From contig NZ_FNYZ01000021.1 of assembly GCF_900109095.1 (NCBI RefSeq), positions 1-64,000 on the forward strand: DNA of 64,000 bases, in the 5' to 3' direction. The translations under genes and the position numbers were made by a program. The notes under the pieces were generated by a model, which was not told the origin of the DNA, did not search any database, and worked only from the letters and a program-made list of their open reading frames with translations. The first letter of the stretch is position 1. Each line of letters opens with the position of its first letter. This stretch comes from Sphingobium sp. AP50 (lineage in GTDB: Bacteria; Pseudomonadota; Alphaproteobacteria; Sphingomonadales; Sphingomonadaceae). This document shows, in pieces, positions 54,970 to 63,337 of the stretch.

Positions 54970-55566
54970 TCAGGCCATCGGGCAGGCGGCCCCGCTGGCA
55001 ACCCATGCCGCAATCAGACGACCAAAGCCTGCCTGTGTCCCCGGCGCGGGACTGCGCCCCGCCCCCGGACGCCATGCCCAGCCGACCAGATGATCGGTCG
55101 CCATGTGATCGACAATCTGCGCCAGCGATCGGCCGCCATTGCGCGCCGGATCGCGAATCTGGCGACAAATGGCACCCAGCGACTTCCCCTGCCAGCCCAT
55201 CTCGACTGGCGCCAGATGCCAAGCCGGATCGCCCGGCACGCGCGAGGCCGCGAAATTCCCGCCCCGATGGCAGTTGGTGCAGCGCATCGCCACCGCCCCC
55301 ATGCCGTCCGGCCCACGCGTCACGGCGGGCATGTGCGGGATCATCGCGTCGGTCTGGGTCGGGCGATCGCCGACCGGATGGCAATTGAGGCAACGCGGAC
55401 TGCGGATCACCTTGCCCGCTTCCGCAAACAAGGCGAGCGAGCGCGCCTGCCGATCGCGGATGCCGGCAAAGTCTTCGGCCGTGCGCAGTCCATCCTGTTC
55501 GCGCGACTGGCCGCCGCCCGCCATGGCCAGTGCCAGACAGGCGGCGGCGGCGCCCAGCCACTTCAT
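54970..55566 (-). CDS. Di-haem cytochrome c, hydroxylase electron acceptor
   Basis: The 198-residue protein has an N-terminal hydrophobic segment ([17 protein letters not shown]) and two haem-binding CxxCH motifs, 'CLNCH' and 'CTNCH', about 50 residues apart. It overlaps the 2Fe-2S subunit by four bases. The combination of 2Fe-2S, Mo subunit and cytochrome is that of isoquinoline 1-oxidoreductase and nicotinate dehydrogenase, in which electrons leave to cytochrome c. In NicB the cytochrome domain is fused to the Mo subunit; here it is separate. Confidence 0.88.
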   Translation of the reverse strand: MKWLGAAAACLALAMAGGGQSREQDGLRTAEDFAGIRDRQARSLALFAEAGKVIRSPRCLNCHPVGDRPTQTDAMIPHMPAVTRGPDGMGAVAMRCTNCHRGGNFAASRVPGDPAWHLAPVEMGWQGKSLGAICRQIRDPARNGGRSLAQIVDHMATDHLVGWAWRPGAGRSPAPGTQAGFGRLIAAWVASGAACPMA

Positions 55567-56036
55567 CGCACCTGTTCCGTGGGCAAGCCCTCCGCTGCGG
55601 CATGGATGGCGCCGCGAATGCGATAGTAGGTGGCACAGCGGCAGATATTGCCCGCCATCGCCGCATCGATCGCTGCGTCATCCGGGTGCGGCGTTTCGCG
55701 CAACAGGGCGACCGCCGTCATCACCTGTCCCGACTGGCAATAGCCGCATTGCGGGACATTATGCGCGATCCATGCGTCGCGCACCGCCTGCGCCTCGGCC
55801 CCGGCCACATGCTCGATCGTCACGATTTCCGCATCGCCCACATCCCCGGCCGCAATGGAGCAGGACCGCACGGGCTGGCCGTCCAGATGCACGGTGCAGG
55901 CCCCACACTGGGCGATGCCGCACCCATATTTGGTGCCCGTCAGCCCCAGATCGTCGCGCAGCACCCACAGCAACGGGCAATCCGCATCGGCATCGACCTG
56001 CCGGACCGCGCTATTGATATGCAGCGAAATGGACAT
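55563..56036 (-). CDS. (2Fe-2S)-binding subunit of isoquinoline 1-oxidoreductase-like hydroxylase
   Basis: The 157-residue protein has the plant-type cluster (C-x4-C-x2-C...C) in '[18 protein letters not shown]' followed by 'VRSC', and the second cluster in '[10 protein letters not shown]' and 'GNICRCATY'. This is the IorA/NicA small subunit. It has no Tat signal and should be carried by the Mo subunit at 49943. The stop overlaps the cytochrome ATG (ATGA), so the two are translated together. Confidence 0.94.
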   Translation of the reverse strand: MSISLHINSAVRQVDADADCPLLWVLRDDLGLTGTKYGCGIAQCGACTVHLDGQPVRSCSIAAGDVGDAEIVTIEHVAGAEAQAVRDAWIAHNVPQCGYCQSGQVMTAVALLRETPHPDDAAIDAAMAGNICRCATYYRIRGAIHAAAEGLPTEQVR

Positions 56037-56170
56037 GGTGACTCATTTTGTCAGCGGCTCCCTACCGATCCTAGAGACTTGACCGACGCTGCAAGAATGC
56101 CGGCTTCTTTCTTCGTTTCCCGAACAGGAAACGCGCGAAGGTGGTCCAGCCGCCATGTCGTCTCGCACTC

Positions 56171-56977
56171 TCATGCCAGATGCGCCTCCACCAGATCGCA
56201 GATAGTATCGGTTTCGATGGCAAACAGGCCATGGCCCGCACCGGGCAGTTCCACCATCCGCCCCTGTGGCACATAGGCTGCGGCACGATGCGTCTCGTGC
56301 CACAGATCATCTTCGGGGTTCAGGACCAGCGTAGGTTGCGCCAGCTGCGCCAGTCCGGCGAAGAAGTCATGCGCCGCAACCGCGCGATAGCCATCATAGA
56401 AACCCGCGCCGCTGCGCAGATTTTCGGTCAGCGAATCCTGCTTCCAGCGCAGCGACGCGCGCGGATCGGTAAAGCCGTCGATCATCCGCCACATCGCGAT
56501 CAGATGCGATCCGTCGGCATGCAGAACAGGCTCCGGCGGCATCTTCGCCAGCCAGCCGGCTTTCTCCTCCAGCGTCAGCGCGCCCAGCGACACCAACACC
56601 AGCCGCCTTACCCGATCGACCGCCATGTTGGCCGTCGCCGTCGCGATCAGCGATCCGGTATGATAGCCGATCGCATCAAACGCCCCGCCCGCGATGACGC
56701 CCTGCTCCGCCAGCCGATCCATCAGGGCCAGCATCTCGGCCGCATAATCCTCGATGCTCACCGGCTCGCCCGGACCATCGGACGCGCCATAGCCCGGCGT
56801 ATCCGGCGCGATCAGCGTGCGTCCCTGCGCCAGCCGCGCGAACAGCGGCTCCCAGATCCAACCGCTCTTGGGCGTCTGGTGCAGCATCAGCAGCGGTGGC
56901 ACATCCTGCGGTCCCGGCGCCATCCGGACATGCACCTGCCCCCAGCGCCCGTCGACATAGGTGCGATGGAAAGTCAT
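56171..56977 (-). CDS. Alpha/beta hydrolase with His at the nucleophile position (second)
   Basis: The ATG at 56977, with GGAGCAAGGGC upstream, gives 268 residues. Features are 'PLLMLHQTPKSGWIWEPLFA', 'DTPGYGASD', 'IGYHTGSLIATATA' at the elbow, 'VLNPEDDLWHETH' with the acid, and 'LPGAGHGLFAIE' with the catalytic His. The Ser of GxSxG is again replaced by His (G-Y-H-T-G), while Asp and His remain. It is related to the hydrolase at 49125. It lies upstream of the 2Fe-2S gene with a separate promoter. Confidence 0.85.
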   Translation of the reverse strand: MTFHRTYVDGRWGQVHVRMAPGPQDVPPLLMLHQTPKSGWIWEPLFARLAQGRTLIAPDTPGYGASDGPGEPVSIEDYAAEMLALMDRLAEQGVIAGGAFDAIGYHTGSLIATATANMAVDRVRRLVLVSLGALTLEEKAGWLAKMPPEPVLHADGSHLIAMWRMIDGFTDPRASLRWKQDSLTENLRSGAGFYDGYRAVAAHDFFAGLAQLAQPTLVLNPEDDLWHETHRAAAYVPQGRMVELPGAGHGLFAIETDTICDLVEAHLA

Positions 56978-57117
56978 GCCCTTGCTCCTACCCATAAGAT
57001 GCCCGGCCATCTTGCCATGCCGATCGCCTGTGCCCGCTGCGATCTCCAGCTTCGTCGCCTGACGGAAAAAGTCCGCCGCCCCATTGTTGCCGCGCCAGTC
57101 CGGGCGATGATCCGGTC

Positions 57118-57972
57118 ATGGCTGAAGAAGGACCGGACAGGATGGAGATTGAACGCGGCTTCGTGCGCATCGCGGAAGGACAGATGCATCTGCGGCGAAC
57201 CACCGGATCAGGAGATAGCCGGCCGCCACTGGTGCTGCTTCACCCTTCGCCCGGCTCCTCGATCCAGCTTGTCCCGCTGATGGAGGCCCTGGTTGCAGCG
57301 GGCGCATCGCCGCTAATCGCGCTCGACACGCTGGGCAATGGCGACAGCGCAGCGCCGGTTCCCGACACCCCGGACATCGCTTATTTCGCCGACGCCGCGC
57401 TGCGCGCACTCGATGCACTGGGAATCACCCGCTTCCACCTGTTCGGCGCGCTCACCGGCGCGCGCATGGCGTGCGAGATGGCGGTGATGGCGCCCGACCG
57501 GATCGGCCAGTTGATCCTGGAGGGGATGGGCGAATTTGATGCACAGCTACAGGCCCTGTTGCTCGACCGCTATGCGCCGGAAATGGCCCCGCATGATTAT
57601 GGCTATCAACTGCTCTGGGCGTTCAACTTCGTGCGGGATCAGGCGACCCATTTCCCCTATTTCCTGCGCGATCCCGCCCATCGCACCATGAGCCGCGCGG
57701 TGCCCGACGCGGACGAACTGCATATGCGGGCGGTGGAAGTGCTCAAAGCGCTGCGCACCTATCATAAAAGCTATCGCGCCGCCTTCACCTATCCCGGACG
57801 CGCCCGGCTGGCCGCCGTCACCGTGCCCACATCTCTGCTGGCGGCGCAGGGCAATGCGGGCGCGATCGCCGACCAGCTTAGCTATGCCGATGGCATGGCG
57901 AACGGGCAGTTGGTCGAATGCAGCCCGGCGGTCGCTGACAAGGCGGCGACGATCTCGCGGCTTATTCGCTAA
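57118..57972 (+). CDS. Alpha/beta hydrolase with Leu at the nucleophile position
   Basis: From the ATG at 57118 (a second ATG eight codons on is possible) the 284-residue protein reads 'PLVLLHPSPGSSIQLVPLME', 'LDTLGNGDS', 'HLFGALTGARMACEMAV' and, near the end, 'ECSPAVADKAATISRLIR'. The elbow G-A-L-T-G has Leu at the Ser position, and the distal His is not evident. It belongs to the alpha/beta fold family but probably does not act by serine hydrolysis. Its end overlaps the stop of the convergent MFS gene. Confidence 0.8.
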   Translation: MAEEGPDRMEIERGFVRIAEGQMHLRRTTGSGDSRPPLVLLHPSPGSSIQLVPLMEALVAAGASPLIALDTLGNGDSAAPVPDTPDIAYFADAALRALDALGITRFHLFGALTGARMACEMAVMAPDRIGQLILEGMGEFDAQLQALLLDRYAPEMAPHDYGYQLLWAFNFVRDQATHFPYFLRDPAHRTMSRAVPDADELHMRAVEVLKALRTYHKSYRAAFTYPGRARLAAVTVPTSLLAAQGNAGAIADQLSYADGMANGQLVECSPAVADKAATISRLIR

Positions 57973-59236
57973 CGCCGCTATCCGCCGGATAACGCCCCAG
58001 CGTCAGCAGCAGCGCCACAGCCCCCAGCAACAGCCCGACCGACAGGAACAGGGCGGGCAGATAACTGCCCGTCATGTCGCGAATGGTGCCGTACAGCGCC
58101 GGCGCGGTGCCCGATCCCAGGCCGAACACGGCATATTGAATGCCATAAAGTTCGCTGAAATGCCGCTGCCCGAAATAGCGGCCGGTGATATAGGCGATCA
58201 GGTCGAACTCGGCCCCGGCTACCAGCCCGATAATGCCCACCGCGATCATCGCGCTCGTCAGGCCCAGCCCTGGCATGGTCAGCGTCAGCACGCCGATCGC
58301 CGCCGGCACGACCAGCAGCACCGCCACCAGCGGCGCCCAGATCCGGTCAAGCATGAAGCCCGACAGCAACCGCCCGATGGTGACGCTGACCGCCAGCAAC
58401 GCCAGCGCGCGCGCAGCGTCACCCGCGCTCAACCCGTTTTCGGTCAGCATCGGCATCAGATTGGGCATCAGCCCGCCGGTCCCCGCGCCCAGCGCCATCG
58501 CCGCCAGCGCGCTCGCCCAGAAACGATAGCGGCGCAGCGCAGCGCGCACCGTCAGCCCGTCCGTCGCTACCGCCGCCTCGGCGGTTGCGGCCTCGCCCGG
58601 CGCGGCGCATTCCCGCAGCCACAGCAGCAGGATCGGCAGTGCGATCAGCAGCGGCAACAGGCCCACGCCGACATAGGCGATGCGCCAGCCGAAACGGTCC
58701 ATCAGAAAGTGGATATAGAAGGGATAAAGCGCCCCGGTCACGCCCGTACTGGCCAGCGCCAGCCCCAGCGCCACCCCCCGCGCCCGGTCGAACCAGCCGG
58801 TCACGACCTTGGCATAGGTGACGGGCAACGTGCCCAGCGCGAACACCGCCATCATCGCCCATACCGCGTAGAAACTCAGAATATTGGGGCCAACCGCACC
58901 CAGCGCCATCAGGCACAGGCCAAGGCAGATGGTCGACCCGATCGCCACGCGCCGCGCGCCCACCCGGTCGACCAGCCGCCCCACGCTCGATCCCAGCAGC
59001 ACCAGCCCGATCGTCACCAGAATGATCGCGGCCAATATCTCGCCGCGCGGCCATCCGAACTGCGCGTTGAGCGCGGTCGCGAAGATGCCGGCGGTAAAGG
59101 GCGGGATCGGCGACAGGCCCAGGCCAATACCCACGCTGCACGCCACCAGCGGCTTCCACCCCCGCCGCAATTCCTGCCACGGGCTAAGCCCTTCTCCGAG
59201 CGACAATGGCGCGTGCAACCTGCATCTCCCGTACAT
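57962..59236 (-). CDS. MFS transporter, paralog of the one at 38333
   Basis: About 424 residues and twelve membrane segments. The sequences 'LGTLPVTYAKVVTGWFDRAR' and 'GAEFDLIAYITGRYFGQRHF' match the MFS at 38333. The start is uncertain: ATG at 59236 lies in the terminator's T-run of the upstream receptor gene, while TTG at 59218 has CGGGAG upstream and may be the real one. It is likely an importer for the same class of compound as its paralog, or for a pathway intermediate. Confidence 0.88.
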   Translation of the reverse strand: MYGRCRLHAPLSLGEGLSPWQELRRGWKPLVACSVGIGLGLSPIPPFTAGIFATALNAQFGWPRGEILAAIILVTIGLVLLGSSVGRLVDRVGARRVAIGSTICLGLCLMALGAVGPNILSFYAVWAMMAVFALGTLPVTYAKVVTGWFDRARGVALGLALASTGVTGALYPFYIHFLMDRFGWRIAYVGVGLLPLLIALPILLLWLRECAAPGEAATAEAAVATDGLTVRAALRRYRFWASALAAMALGAGTGGLMPNLMPMLTENGLSAGDAARALALLAVSVTIGRLLSGFMLDRIWAPLVAVLLVVPAAIGVLTLTMPGLGLTSAMIAVGIIGLVAGAEFDLIAYITGRYFGQRHFSELYGIQYAVFGLGSGTAPALYGTIRDMTGSYLPALFLSVGLLLGAVALLLTLGRYPADSGVSE

Positions 59237-59239
59237 CAA

Positions 59240-59275
59240 AACAAAAAGGGGAGCGAGGCGCCTGCCCCGCTCCCC
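59240..59275 (-). terminator. Rho-independent terminator of second TonB receptor gene
   Basis: GGGGAGCG and CGCTCCCC (59248-59255 and 59268-59275) form an 8-bp stem. On the minus strand it is followed by TTTTTGTTTT. It starts 12 bases after the receptor stop. Confidence 0.9.
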
Positions 59276-59286
59276 CGAGGAAACGA

Positions 59287-61437
59287 TCAATAGCTATATT
59301 TCACGCTAAGCCGGAATGTCTGCGGATCGCCTGGCGATCGCATCGCATAGGCCCCGCCGATGACGTTGCCGTACACATAATATTCTTCCTTCAGCAGATT
59401 CTCCGCCGACAGCTTCACTTCCAGCCGCGATCCTTCCGGCTGCCAACCGACAAAGGCGTTCACGACATGGCGCTTGTCCAGCAGCGTCATCGGCGCGTTG
59501 GTCCCGCCCAGATAGCGCGGGCTGATATAGCTGACATCGCCGCCGATCAGGAACGTGCCCATCGCGCCCGACGGGATATTGCCGTTGAAGCCGATATCAT
59601 ATTGCCATTTGGCGACGTTGGGGATGTACTTCGCCCCTGCCTTGGCCGGGTCCGAATTGGGATTGATAGCGGTATATTTGCCATGGCTATAAGCGCCCGA
59701 CGCGAACAGGGTCAGTTCCGGGATTGGGCGGATATTGGCTTCCCATTCGATGCCCTCGACCCGCGCTTCGCCCGCATTCTGCGTCAGGCTGGAGCCGGTG
59801 GGCACGGTCATGCTGGTCAGGATATCGGAGAAATCATTGCGATAGGCCGCGAGGTTCAGATGGCCCTTCTTGTCCCAGAAGGACAGTTTCGCGCCGACTT
59901 CATAAGCCCACACCGTTTCGGGGTCGAAGCTGGTATTGAACGCCAGCGGCGCGGCCAGCGCCAGATAGTTGAACCCGCCGCCCTGGAAGCCGCGCGATGC
60001 ACTGGCATAGAGGAACACATCGTCGCTGGCCCGGACATTGATCCCGGCCTTGGGCGTCCACGCCTTGGCCTTGAGCTTACCGCCCACTGGCACGAGCCGT
60101 ATGTCGGTCAACGACGCCTGCGTCACGCCGGACACATTCTTGTCCTCCTTGGTATAGCGCAGGCCGCCCACCAGATCGATCGCGTCGGTAATCTTGTAGG
60201 TCAGCTGGCCATAGGCGGCGTAGCTTTTGGTCGTGGGATAGACCATCTGCGGCAGCGTATCATAGGTGTAGAGGACATAGTCCTGCCGCATCTGCCAGCC
60301 GGACTCGCGGAAATAGTATAGGCCGCCAATATAGCTGAGCTTGCCGTCCATCGCATCGCCAATGGCCTGAAATTCCTGGCTGAAGGTGCGATATTTGGAA
60401 TCCGACGTCAGTTCGTTGAACCCGATCAGATAGCCATTTTCAGCCGAATTGCCCGGCCGCCCGCCGGTCAGGTCGTTCACGAATTCCTGATGCCCGCGCA
60501 GATAGGCGGTGATCGATTTCAGTTCGACATTCTCGCCCTGCCAGCTGAGCGTCAGGTCGCCGCCATAGGTGAAATTCTTGCCAAAGCCGCGCGTCGGACT
60601 GAGATAGGTATAAATGTCCTCGCGTGCATTTTGCAGCGTCGTCGGGTTCACCGCTACGCCGATCGTGCCGGCATTTTCGGAATGCGAGAAGAACCCGGTC
60701 AGATAGACGCCAAACGGCCCGTCGCCGATATATTTGATCGCCGCCCGGCCGCCATATTCGTCGCGGTCGCCATATTTCTTGTCGCCCAGCGCCTCTGCGT
60801 TGAAGAAGCCGTCGCGGTGGAAATAATTGCCCGTGACCAGCGCCGCCCAATTATCGGACAGCGGCTGCGACACGGTGCCCTTCAGCCGCACCAGATTGTC
60901 GCTGCCATATTCGCCCAGAAAATCGCCAAAGGCGGTGTCGCTGGGCTTTTTGGTGACATATTTGATCGCGCCGACCAATGTGTTGCGGCCATAGAGCGTA
61001 CCCTGCGGCCCGCGCAGCACCTCGACCCGCTCCAGATCGGCCAGGTCCAGATTGGCGCCGGTCAGGCGCGAGAAATAGGTGTCGTCCACATAGAGGCCGA
61101 CCGCCGATTCAAAGCCCAGCCAGGTGCCGCCATTCTGCCCCGCGCCGCGCATGAAGATGGTCAGCGTCGTCGGGTCCACCGTACCGGACGCCACGACCAG
61201 ACTGGGGACGACGCGCATCAGGTCTGCGGTACGGTTGATCTGCAATTGCTGGAGCGCCGTTTCGCCGAGCGCGCTGACCGAAATCGGCGTAGTCTGGAGC
61301 GATCCTTCGCGGCGTTCCGCGGTGACGACAATGTCGCTGCCGATGCCGCTATCCTGCGGCTGCGGCGCTTCCTGCGCGTGCGCCGCGAATGGAAGGATGC
61401 AACTGGCAAGAAGTCCAAACCTGTATGATTTGCGCAT
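59287..61437 (-). CDS. TonB-dependent outer-membrane receptor (second)
   Basis: From the ATG at 61437 the 716-residue protein has a signal peptide (MRKSYRFGLLASCILPFAAHA), the TonB-box-like 'DIVVTAERREGSLQTTPI', plug-domain features 'VLRGPQGTLYGRNTLVGAIK' and the barrel ending '...SVKYSY'. This pattern is common in sphingomonad receptors for aromatic or other organic ligands. It is not closely related to the receptor at 52167. It lies between the ALDH and MFS genes on the same strand. Confidence 0.93.
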   Translation of the reverse strand: MRKSYRFGLLASCILPFAAHAQEAPQPQDSGIGSDIVVTAERREGSLQTTPISVSALGETALQQLQINRTADLMRVVPSLVVASGTVDPTTLTIFMRGAGQNGGTWLGFESAVGLYVDDTYFSRLTGANLDLADLERVEVLRGPQGTLYGRNTLVGAIKYVTKKPSDTAFGDFLGEYGSDNLVRLKGTVSQPLSDNWAALVTGNYFHRDGFFNAEALGDKKYGDRDEYGGRAAIKYIGDGPFGVYLTGFFSHSENAGTIGVAVNPTTLQNAREDIYTYLSPTRGFGKNFTYGGDLTLSWQGENVELKSITAYLRGHQEFVNDLTGGRPGNSAENGYLIGFNELTSDSKYRTFSQEFQAIGDAMDGKLSYIGGLYYFRESGWQMRQDYVLYTYDTLPQMVYPTTKSYAAYGQLTYKITDAIDLVGGLRYTKEDKNVSGVTQASLTDIRLVPVGGKLKAKAWTPKAGINVRASDDVFLYASASRGFQGGGFNYLALAAPLAFNTSFDPETVWAYEVGAKLSFWDKKGHLNLAAYRNDFSDILTSMTVPTGSSLTQNAGEARVEGIEWEANIRPIPELTLFASGAYSHGKYTAINPNSDPAKAGAKYIPNVAKWQYDIGFNGNIPSGAMGTFLIGGDVSYISPRYLGGTNAPMTLLDKRHVVNAFVGWQPEGSRLEVKLSAENLLKEEYYVYGNVIGGAYAMRSPGDPQTFRLSVKYSY

Positions 61438-61544
61438 GACTACCCCTTTCCGGGCAATATGTTGCCCATCCAAAACAACAGCTTTTCGAATTTGTCCTGC
61501 GAACCTTTTTTATCTGTTGGAATCCGGGCCTTTTGACCCTGAAT

Positions 61545-63011
61545 TCAGATGCCCAGCCGATTGAGCGTCAGCGGCTCGATCGGAATGCTCGTGGTCTTCA
61601 TCTCGGTGAAGAAATCGGCGCTGGACCGGGCGCCGTCACGGCCGATGCCCGATTCCCGGAACCCGCCAAAGGGCGCACGCAATTCGCGCATCATCGGCGT
61701 GTTGATCCATATGGTGCCCGCGCGAATGCCCTTGCTGCACCGCATCGCCGTCGTCACACAGCCGGTCCATACATAGGCGACCAGACCAAAGGCGCTGTCA
61801 TTGGCGATGCGGATGGCATCCTCCACCTCGTCAAAGATGACGAAGGTGGCGAAGGGACCGAACACCTCCTCCTGACAGATGCGCGCCGCATTGGACGGCG
61901 CCAGCACCGCGATCGGATCGATATAGAAGCCCTGGTCGAAACCATCCGGCCGGCCGCCACCGGTCAGCAGTTCCGCCCCATCCTGCGTCGCGACGTCCAC
62001 GAAGGACAGCACCCGGTCGCGATGCGCGGCAAAGGCAAGCGGGCCGATCTGCGTGCTCGCCGCCATCGGATCGCCGATGCGGATCGCCTTCGCCCGCGCC
62101 ACGAAATCGGCGATGAACCGGTCCGCGATCGACCGCTGCACCAGGATGCGCGACCCCGCCAGGCATTGCTGGCCATTGTTGGAATAGATGCCCAGCAACG
62201 CGCCATCGAGCGCCTGATCGAGATCGGCGTCGGCGCACACGATCGCCGCCGACTTGCCGCCCAGTTCCAGGATAGCCGGCTTCAGGTTGCGCCCCGCCGT
62301 CGCCATGATGCGCCGCCCCGTTTCCGATCCGCCGGTAAAGCCGATCATGTCGATGTCGGGATGCGACACCATCGCCTCGCCGCTCACATGCCCGCGGCCG
62401 TTGACCAGATTGACCACGCCGTCGGGCAGCCCCGCCTCATGCATCAGTTCGACCATGCGGAACATCGACAGCGGCGTATATTCGGACGGCTTGAGCACGC
62501 ATGTATTGCCAAAGGCGATGCAGGTGGCGATCCGCATCGATCCCAGCGCCAGCGGTGCATTCCATGGCGCGATCAGCGCGCCAACGCCCTTCGGCTCGCG
62601 CGTCACATAGGTCATGTAATTTTCGGCCTGCGAATAGCTTTCGCCCGACAGGGTACTGGCCACTTCAGCAAAGGCGCGGAAATTATGCGCGGCACGGCGT
62701 GCCAGCGGACGCACGCCACTAATCGGCAGGCCGGTGGTGCGCACCTCCATCTCCGCCAGCTCATCGGCATGGGCGGTCAGCGTGTCGCAGATGGCATAGA
62801 GAATATCGTTGCGCCGGTCGGTGCCCATCGCCGCCCAGGACGGGAAGGCAGAACGCGCCGCAGCGACCGCATCGCCCACTTCCTGCACATCGGCCTCGCG
62901 CAACTGGCACACCAGTTCCTCGGTCGCGGGATTGATGACCGGCATCAGGTGACCGCCCGCATTCGCCACCGGCGAACCATTGATCAGACTCGTCACGACA
63001 ATATCGGTCAT
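61545..63011 (-). CDS. Aldehyde dehydrogenase family protein
   Basis: The ATG at 63011 gives 488 residues. Catalytic residues are in place: Asn151 in 'IAPWNAPLAL', Glu249 in 'ILELGGKSA', Cys283 in 'SNNGQQCLAGSR', with NAD-binding 'FTGGSETGRRIM' and the C-terminal 'FGGFRESGIGRDG'. The resemblance is to semialdehyde and aromatic aldehyde dehydrogenases such as HpaE. It would oxidise an aldehyde intermediate with NAD(P). The upstream open frame (to 63236) lacks similarity. It is divergent from the M24-family gene. Confidence 0.93.
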   Translation of the reverse strand: MTDIVVTSLINGSPVANAGGHLMPVINPATEELVCQLREADVQEVGDAVAAARSAFPSWAAMGTDRRNDILYAICDTLTAHADELAEMEVRTTGLPISGVRPLARRAAHNFRAFAEVASTLSGESYSQAENYMTYVTREPKGVGALIAPWNAPLALGSMRIATCIAFGNTCVLKPSEYTPLSMFRMVELMHEAGLPDGVVNLVNGRGHVSGEAMVSHPDIDMIGFTGGSETGRRIMATAGRNLKPAILELGGKSAAIVCADADLDQALDGALLGIYSNNGQQCLAGSRILVQRSIADRFIADFVARAKAIRIGDPMAASTQIGPLAFAAHRDRVLSFVDVATQDGAELLTGGGRPDGFDQGFYIDPIAVLAPSNAARICQEEVFGPFATFVIFDEVEDAIRIANDSAFGLVAYVWTGCVTTAMRCSKGIRAGTIWINTPMMRELRAPFGGFRESGIGRDGARSSADFFTEMKTTSIPIEPLTLNRLGI

Positions 63012-63337
63012 TATGCGATCCCGTTTCCCCGTCTCTGCCCTGCTTGTGCCGGGCATTCTTATCGTCGTCCCGCCTTTTCCCGACGCCGGCTGCAAAAGCC
63101 GTCCGTCGCGCGAGCCGATCATTCCGTCTAAGGCCAGCCGGCTGTCTTCATCCTGACATGCCGGCCGTCCATTGCCGTGCACCATGGGTGCCGATTCGGC
63201 TTCGGGCGGGACAGGCAAATCCTGCATTTTTTTCACCAGGCGATGAAATCACCTGCCCGCATTTGCGCCACGCCGCACCCTGCCTAGCCCTGCCTCACCC
63301 CAGCAACGGTCCGTCGTTGCGCCAAGGAGGCTGCACC
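63012..63337. other. Divergent intergenic region between ALDH and M24 genes
   Basis: About 325 bases holding two divergent promoters. A run of T (about 63220) and GCGATGAAATC are seen, but no copy of the TGTTC-N7-GAACA palindrome and no gene. Confidence 0.5.

Noticed and set aside
57854-59293. 479-codon plus-strand Gln/Arg/His-rich frame.
   Set aside because: It is the antisense of the MFS transporter; its composition is that of a reversed membrane protein gene.
61533-63131. 532-codon plus-strand frame opposite aldehyde dehydrogenase.
   Set aside because: Shadow frame; the dehydrogenase on the minus strand has all catalytic motifs.
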